The notes under the pieces: model-generated
The model's input: the letters and a program-made list of their open reading frames with translations, nothing else
What the model was told of the DNA's origin: nothing
Databases searched by the model: none
Shown: positions 4,573 to 7,789 of the stretch, one piece after another
Numbering within the stretch: the first letter of the stretch is position 1
How the letters are laid out: each line of letters starts with the position of its first letter
Assembly (NCBI GenBank): GCA_029054485.1
Contig: JAIDFD010000258.1
Span: 1 to 7,789 of the forward strand
Reading direction: 5' to 3'
Length of the DNA stretch: 7,789 nt
DNA from: Clostridia bacterium
GTDB lineage: Bacteria; Bacillota; Clostridia; Christensenellales; Borkfalkiaceae
Position numbers and translations under genes: made by a program

Positions 4573-6089
4573 TTCTTCTTGCCTGTCTTTTTGCTCGTGG
4601 TGGACTTTGCGGCGGCTGTAGCCTTGCGCCGTTCTGCGGCGGCGACAATACTCTTTATAATCTGCACCGGTGCGCTAATCACCCACCAAAGCCCAGTTAA
4701 AATTCCCTTGCCGATAGCAGGAGCCGCACCGGGTACAAATATGCAAATCAGAATTATTACGGCAATTACGCCGACAGCCACCATAACTATAATGCTTATA
4801 ACCGCATTGCGTTTAGCTTGTTCCAACGGGTTATTGGGTGTCGGCTCGTTGCCGGGCGTGTTTCCGCCCGTCTGTTTGTTGTCTACAACGCCGAGCTTGT
4901 ACGTCTGCCCGTCCGTTTCAAATTCGAGTTGCAATAACATAACGTCGGAAACCGTTGTATATCTGACGTCTAAATCCCCGACAAACAACGCGCCTGCCGG
5001 GTTGAGTACCTGCCAATAGTCGGTTTCGTTGGTTTTGCGATACCGTTGCGTTTCGTAAAAGCTCAATACCCATTGCGTGCTTTTTACGTTGTCGGTTGTG
5101 CCTTTGGTCAGATTATAGTCTTTGTTATTTTCGTCCGCTAAAAATTCCGATGTCGTTCTGATACGGTACCAAGCGTATGGGTCGGCGTGAACGATATTCC
5201 CGCCGCCAACGTTGCCGCCTTTTTCGCTGTATGTAATTGTTTTTTCGTTCGGTTCGGGGTTGCTCTTAACAATATCAAAATATGTATGGTAGCCGTGCGT
5301 TACGGAGTGCGAAAAATTGCTACAGTATTTGCAATTAATAGTCTGCTCGTTAAATTCAAGCTTGACAGACAGAAGCTTGTCAATTTGCTTGTTGGTAGAG
5401 AACGCAACGAAGTGCGCGTCTGTTGACCCGTTCATCATTCCGTTCCATTTGATGTTTACGCCGTCCGTATAATTGACGAAACCAACGTATTTGTCCTTAA
5501 TTTCAACGATTTCCGAAGTCGTCATATGATAGCTTACGGTTTCGCCCGTGCCGGTTACCGTCCAGTACTGACCAACGGCGTAGGGGACTTCCGATACCGT
5601 GTTGCCGTTGTCCGTGTTCATATCTAAATACCTGTCCCAAGCGCGCAAAATGTTGGATATGTTATAATACCGCGCCGGGTCTGAATTGACTTTGAAGTCA
5701 TTTACCTTGTATTTGTAAAACACGCCGGTGCAGTTCTGATATGTAAGCGAGTAGGATTTAAAGCTCAGATTTATGCTATTGTCGGGTTCGCGGGCGATAT
5801 TAATCGTTTTTGCTTTGTAATCAACCGCTTGTGCGCCCGGTTGGTAGACGTAGACCAACAATTCGCCGTCCGTGCTTTCGGCTATCTGAATTACTTGTAA
5901 GCTGTAATCCCCCTTGATTGCCGGATACTCTTCAATATCGAAGTCGCTGTCCTTGGTTAAATCGTCCAATACGTTTGAGTATGCCGAAGCAACGGCGCGC
6001 GCATTTAGCGCGCCGTTGCCGCAAAAGAAAGGAATAATGAATAGCAGTGCGCAAATTAACATCGCAAACTGCTTTTTTGTTATTATCAT
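4569..6089 (-). CDS. Secreted membrane-anchored protein, candidate pIII-like adsorption protein
   Basis: This 506-aa protein begins with a signal peptide (MIITKKQFAMLICALLFIIP, likely cleaved near NARA at about residue 32). A large exported domain follows to about 400, rich in Thr, Tyr and Asn and with the pair CKYC in the middle. A flexible Gly/Pro/Asn linker (TGGNTPGNEPTPNNP) leads to a strong membrane helix at about 430-452, a second hydrophobic or amphipathic helix at 463-483, and a Lys/Ala/Thr-rich basic tail. This order matches pIII-type adhesins of filamentous phage: signal, receptor-binding domains, glycine-rich linker, membrane anchor. Sequence similarity to known pIII is not evident to me. 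AAGGGG precedes the ATG and overlaps the upstream stop (TAAGGGG). A host-modifying surface protein is the alternative. Confidence 0.72.
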   Translation of the reverse strand: MIITKKQFAMLICALLFIIPFFCGNGALNARAVASAYSNVLDDLTKDSDFDIEEYPAIKGDYSLQVIQIAESTDGELLVYVYQPGAQAVDYKAKTINIAREPDNSINLSFKSYSLTYQNCTGVFYKYKVNDFKVNSDPARYYNISNILRAWDRYLDMNTDNGNTVSEVPYAVGQYWTVTGTGETVSYHMTTSEIVEIKDKYVGFVNYTDGVNIKWNGMMNGSTDAHFVAFSTNKQIDKLLSVKLEFNEQTINCKYCSNFSHSVTHGYHTYFDIVKSNPEPNEKTITYSEKGGNVGGGNIVHADPYAWYRIRTTSEFLADENNKDYNLTKGTTDNVKSTQWVLSFYETQRYRKTNETDYWQVLNPAGALFVGDLDVRYTTVSDVMLLQLEFETDGQTYKLGVVDNKQTGGNTPGNEPTPNNPLEQAKRNAVISIIVMVAVGVIAVIILICIFVPGAAPAIGKGILTGLWWVISAPVQIIKSIVAAAERRKATAAAKSTTSKKTGKKK

Positions 6090-6101
6090 AATAAACGCCC
6101 C

Positions 6102-7244
6102 TTACGGTGTTACAACTATATCGCCGCCGATTTCTACGTCCTCAACGTCAACCCAAAGCGCAGAAAAATCAATAGTGTACGTTTCATAAGAATACAAACA
6201 ACCAAAATTCACACCGTTAAAAACGTAATCAGCGCGGACGGCTATAAGAACGTCAACCGTGCAATCGCCGTTGATTTCTTTGCAAGCGCTGATAAATGCG
6301 TTGTTAAACTTAGTGCTGTCGCTTCCCACGCCAAACATCACAAAAGGCGTTAATACTTGCCAAGTTTTGGCATCGACACCGCAGTCGCCGTAATAGTCGG
6401 CAAAGTTAACATCGATATTTTCCGCTTTTAAAAATTGTGTAATTTTGTTAAATAATGTGCTGTTGTATACTAACGAAATATTATCTATGACTATATTTTT
6501 GACATCGCCGAAGTATAAGCTGCTTATACCCTCGTAAGCTTCAGCCCACGCACTTGCTGTTATGCTATCACCACCATAAGCTATCGTTGACGGCGTAATT
6601 TCGCTACGTAATACGACCTCTTTCAATGTTGCCAACCTTGACACGCTACACGTTGCATACTTAGACGTATCAATGACAGACGTGCACGTTATAGTTACAG
6701 CATTTTCCGAGAACACAAACGATGAATAATTCGTAAGCGTAACAGTCGCAATGTTCGAGCCCTCCGAAAGCGGCGTAACCGTAACGTACTGACTGTCGCT
6801 TGTCCAAGTTACGCGCTTGTCGCTCGCGCTATTGGGCGTTACCGTTGCGCAAATGGTAACGCTCTGACCATCGGTCATAGTTACGTCTGATACAGCCGCC
6901 CGCACAGCGGAAACCGTGCAATCTCCGATAAAGGTCAAACTTGCCGGCATTGAATAAACCACACCGGAGCGCATAAGATTACCGTTTTCGTCTATCGCCG
7001 CATAATCGCCCGCCGTAAGCTCATCGCCGTCATCGTCCGGCTTTTCAACTTCTTCCGATATGCCGGCTTTGCCCCACTGTAACGGGTTCCATACGGGCGC
7101 GCCCGCGCGTATGCCGACAGCAAGCGATGTTATTACGTACGCCACCCCAAGCAGTAACGCTATCGCGGCTATAATTCCCGCCACGGACTGGAGCGTATTT
7201 TTCTTTGCGGCATATCCGCCGCGGTTCGATTTCCTTTTTGCCAT
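6102..7244 (-). CDS. Membrane-anchored Big_2 Ig-like surface protein
   Basis: The first gene of the leftward operon encodes 380 aa. The N-terminus is basic (MAKRKSNRGGYAAKKN), followed by an uncleaved-looking membrane helix at about 19-44 and an acidic linker (EEVEKPDDDGDEL). The rest should be outside the cell. Residues about 117-203 match the Big_2 bacterial Ig-like pattern: VTMTDGQSVTICATVTP, then VTWTSDSQYVTV and a closing YATCSVS. Residues 210-380 form a beta-rich domain that I do not recognise. Ig-like domains on phage proteins mediate weak binding to cell surfaces or glycans (family knowledge). It starts at ATG 7244 with AAGGAG 10 nt upstream. It could be a virion tip or adsorption component working with the 506-aa protein, or a lysogenic surface protein. 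Confidence 0.78.
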   Translation of the reverse strand: MAKRKSNRGGYAAKKNTLQSVAGIIAAIALLLGVAYVITSLAVGIRAGAPVWNPLQWGKAGISEEVEKPDDDGDELTAGDYAAIDENGNLMRSGVVYSMPASLTFIGDCTVSAVRAAVSDVTMTDGQSVTICATVTPNSASDKRVTWTSDSQYVTVTPLSEGSNIATVTLTNYSSFVFSENAVTITCTSVIDTSKYATCSVSRLATLKEVVLRSEITPSTIAYGGDSITASAWAEAYEGISSLYFGDVKNIVIDNISLVYNSTLFNKITQFLKAENIDVNFADYYGDCGVDAKTWQVLTPFVMFGVGSDSTKFNNAFISACKEINGDCTVDVLIAVRADYVFNGVNFGCLYSYETYTIDFSALWVDVEDVEIGGDIVVTP

Positions 7245-7254
7245 TGATTTTTAA

Positions 7255-7283
7255 CTCCTTTTTCGCGTTATTTCGCGAAAAGG
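7255..7283 (-). promoter_or_regulatory. Leader hairpin covering part of the first gene's ribosome binding site
   Basis: On the minus strand CCTTTTCGCG (7283-7274) pairs with CGCGAAAAAGG (7267-7257), with one bulged A and a 6-nt loop. The AAGG of the AAGGAG ribosome binding site (7260-7255) lies inside the stem. This could limit translation of the first virion gene until the hairpin is opened. Confidence 0.5.
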
Positions 7284-7290
7284 CTTTCAA

Positions 7291-7354
7291 AGGCTCGCGT
7301 ACGCGCCCGTAAATGGGGCTAAATCGCACGTTAGCCCAGAGCTGAATATTCAGC
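7291..7354 (-). repeat. Cluster of palindromes in the leader of the leftward operon
   Basis: Three inverted repeats follow one another in the untranslated leader: CGCGTACGCG (7296-7305, perfect), GGGCTAA/TTAGCCC (7316-7322 with 7331-7337, 8-nt loop) and GCTGAATATTCAGC (7341-7354, perfect). None is followed by a T run in either direction, so they are not simple terminators. They may structure the leader RNA or act as DNA sites on single-stranded phage DNA. Confidence 0.5.
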
Positions 7355-7373
7355 CGTAAGCCCTTCGCGAAAG

Positions 7374-7388
7374 CACAGCGTTTCTGTG
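7374..7388. promoter_or_regulatory. Operator site 1
   Basis: CACAG-CGTTT-CTGTG is a dyad with perfect 5-bp arms. It lies just downstream of the predicted start of the leftward transcript. It shares the 14-mer CACAGCGTTTCTGT with site 2. Confidence 0.65.
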
Positions 7389-7400
7389 TTTTATATTTAT

Positions 7401-7429
7401 AAAATAACACAGCGTTTCTGTATTGTCAA
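7401..7429 (-). promoter_or_regulatory. Strong leftward promoter of the phage operon
   Basis: On the minus strand, TTGACA (7429-7424) matches the -35 consensus perfectly. A 17-bp spacer (7423-7407) precedes TATTTT (7406-7401), which matches four of six bases of the -10 box. Transcription should start near 7394, leaving a leader of about 150 nt before the first gene. One operator lies within the spacer and another just downstream of the start. Confidence 0.75.
7408..7421. promoter_or_regulatory. Operator site 2, inside the leftward promoter spacer
   Basis: CACAGCGTTTCTGT is identical over 14 bp to site 1 and starts 34 bp from it. It fills the spacer between the -35 and -10 boxes of the leftward promoter, so a bound repressor would block RNA polymerase directly. 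Confidence 0.68.
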
Positions 7430-7436
7430 CAATTTA

Positions 7437-7462
7437 CACAAAATTTCTGTATACTGAAATTT
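7437..7462. promoter_or_regulatory. Operator site 3 and near-palindrome over the repressor promoter
   Basis: CACAAAATTTCTGT (7437-7450) matches sites 1 and 2 at all but three positions. It overlaps a 22-bp near-palindrome (7441-7462) with arms AAATTTC and GAAATTT around GTATAC, mismatched only at one symmetrical pair of positions. The palindrome ends one base before the repressor start codon and covers its -10 box, suggesting autoregulation. Confidence 0.62.
7450..7455 (+). promoter_or_regulatory. -10 box of the repressor promoter, leaderless transcript predicted
   Basis: TATACT is a near-perfect -10 element located 7 bp before the ATG at 7463, so the mRNA would begin at or next to the start codon. 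A well-spaced -35 box is missing: TTGTCA at 7423-7428 is 21 bp away and the 17-bp position reads CAACAA. A weak -35 with operators next to it recalls lambda's repressor-maintenance promoter, which also makes a leaderless cI message. Confidence 0.5.
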
Positions 7463-7789
7463 ATGGGATTTGCTGAAAGACTTAAAGAATTACGCAATGA
7501 AAATCAGTGCACGCAAAAAAAATTAGCGGCATTTTTAGGATTAACCCCCAACACAATTTGCGAATGGGAAAAAAATCGAAGTGAGCCGAGCATTGAAACA
7601 ATCGTCAAGCTCTCTTCATTTTTTGAAGTTTCTGCGGGTTATCTTCTCGGGCTCGAAGACGACTTCGGCGCACGTTCAGAACAGAACGCCGGAAACGTGA
7701 TGCACGCGGCGCGCTCGTCCGATGAAACGCGCCTGCTCAATATTTGCCGCACACTATCACCGGAAATGAGTAAAAAGCTTTGGAGTGAG
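7463..7789 (+). CDS. XRE/cI-like repressor, truncated by the window end
   Basis: 109 codons are open to the window edge with no stop. Residues about 4-60 are a classic XRE helix-turn-helix: FAERLKELRNENQCTQKKLA, then FLGLTPNTICEWEKNRSEPS and LSSFFEVSAGYLLGLED. This family provides the lysogeny repressors of temperate phages and integrated elements. The visible part past residue 65 is polar with a short helical segment; no peptidase or other C-terminal domain is visible yet. The gene faces away from the leftward operon with three operator-like sites between them, the usual arrangement of a lysogenic switch. No ribosome binding site precedes the ATG, which agrees with a leaderless message. Confidence 0.88.
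   Translation, partial: MGFAERLKELRNENQCTQKKLAAFLGLTPNTICEWEKNRSEPSIETIVKLSSFFEVSAGYLLGLEDDFGARSEQNAGNVMHAARSSDETRLLNICRTLSPEMSKKLWSE

Noticed and set aside
4579..5019. 146-codon plus-strand frame with hydrophobic stretches
   Set aside because: It lies wholly opposite the 506-aa gene, whose signal peptide, membrane anchor and coupled neighbours are convincing; hydrophobicity is a by-product of the complementary strand.
7045..7410. 121-codon minus-strand frame overlapping the first gene and its leader
   Set aside because: Its start lies upstream of the predicted transcription start near 7394, and most of it is the shifted frame of the Big_2 gene. Composition is Arg/Lys/Cys-rich and unlike a real protein.

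Overview
The window looks like most of an integrated inovirus (filamentous phage)-like prophage, or a related plasmid-like element. It sits directly downstream of two host tRNA genes, and the host is probably a low-to-mid-GC Gram-positive bacterium, perhaps a clostridium. Evidence for the host is the AAGGAG-type ribosome binding sites, CCA-encoded tRNAs, dense ATGA/TAATG gene overlaps, and the lack of any secretin (outer-membrane exit channel) among the virion genes. No sequence search could be run, so family assignments rest on motifs and gene order.

Layout from left to right. Positions 1-75 and 115-189 are tRNA-Met(CAT), missing its first three bases, and tRNA-Glu(TTC). A terminator and a 26-codon open stretch resembling an integrase C-terminal tail follow. 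Positions 300-850 hold no convincing gene. They contain hairpins and then an AT-rich block with three 10-bp repeats spaced exactly 22 bp apart plus a fourth inverted copy, read here as the replication origin (iterons).

From 850 to 7244 every supported gene is on the minus strand. In transcription order these are: a membrane-anchored Ig-like (Big_2) surface protein (380 aa); a secreted, C-terminally anchored pIII-like protein (506 aa); a 65-aa double-hydrophobic protein; a 61-aa helical protein; a Zot/pI-type assembly ATPase (248 aa); a coiled-coil protein starting at TTG inside the ATPase gene (255 aa); a strongly palindromic intergenic region; a doubtful 66-aa ORF; an 83-aa helical protein; a 76-aa zinc-ribbon protein; and a 323-aa double winged-helix protein, the likely replication initiator, whose gene ends with a terminator facing the iterons.

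At the right end (7244-7789) is a lysogeny-type switch. A strong leftward promoter (TTGACA, 17 bp, TATTTT) drives the operon. A divergent XRE/cI-like repressor gene runs off the window end and seems to be transcribed leaderless. Three copies of an operator-like sequence cover both promoters.

How it may work (inference): the repressor holds the leftward promoter off. On release, the virion/assembly block (Big_2 protein, pIII-like protein, small membrane proteins, Zot ATPase) and then the replication block (zinc ribbon, initiator) are expressed, and the initiator acts on the iterons just beyond its own gene. No integrase, rolling-circle HUH initiator or single-strand binding protein is recognisable here. 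An integrase, if present, should lie to the right of the repressor.
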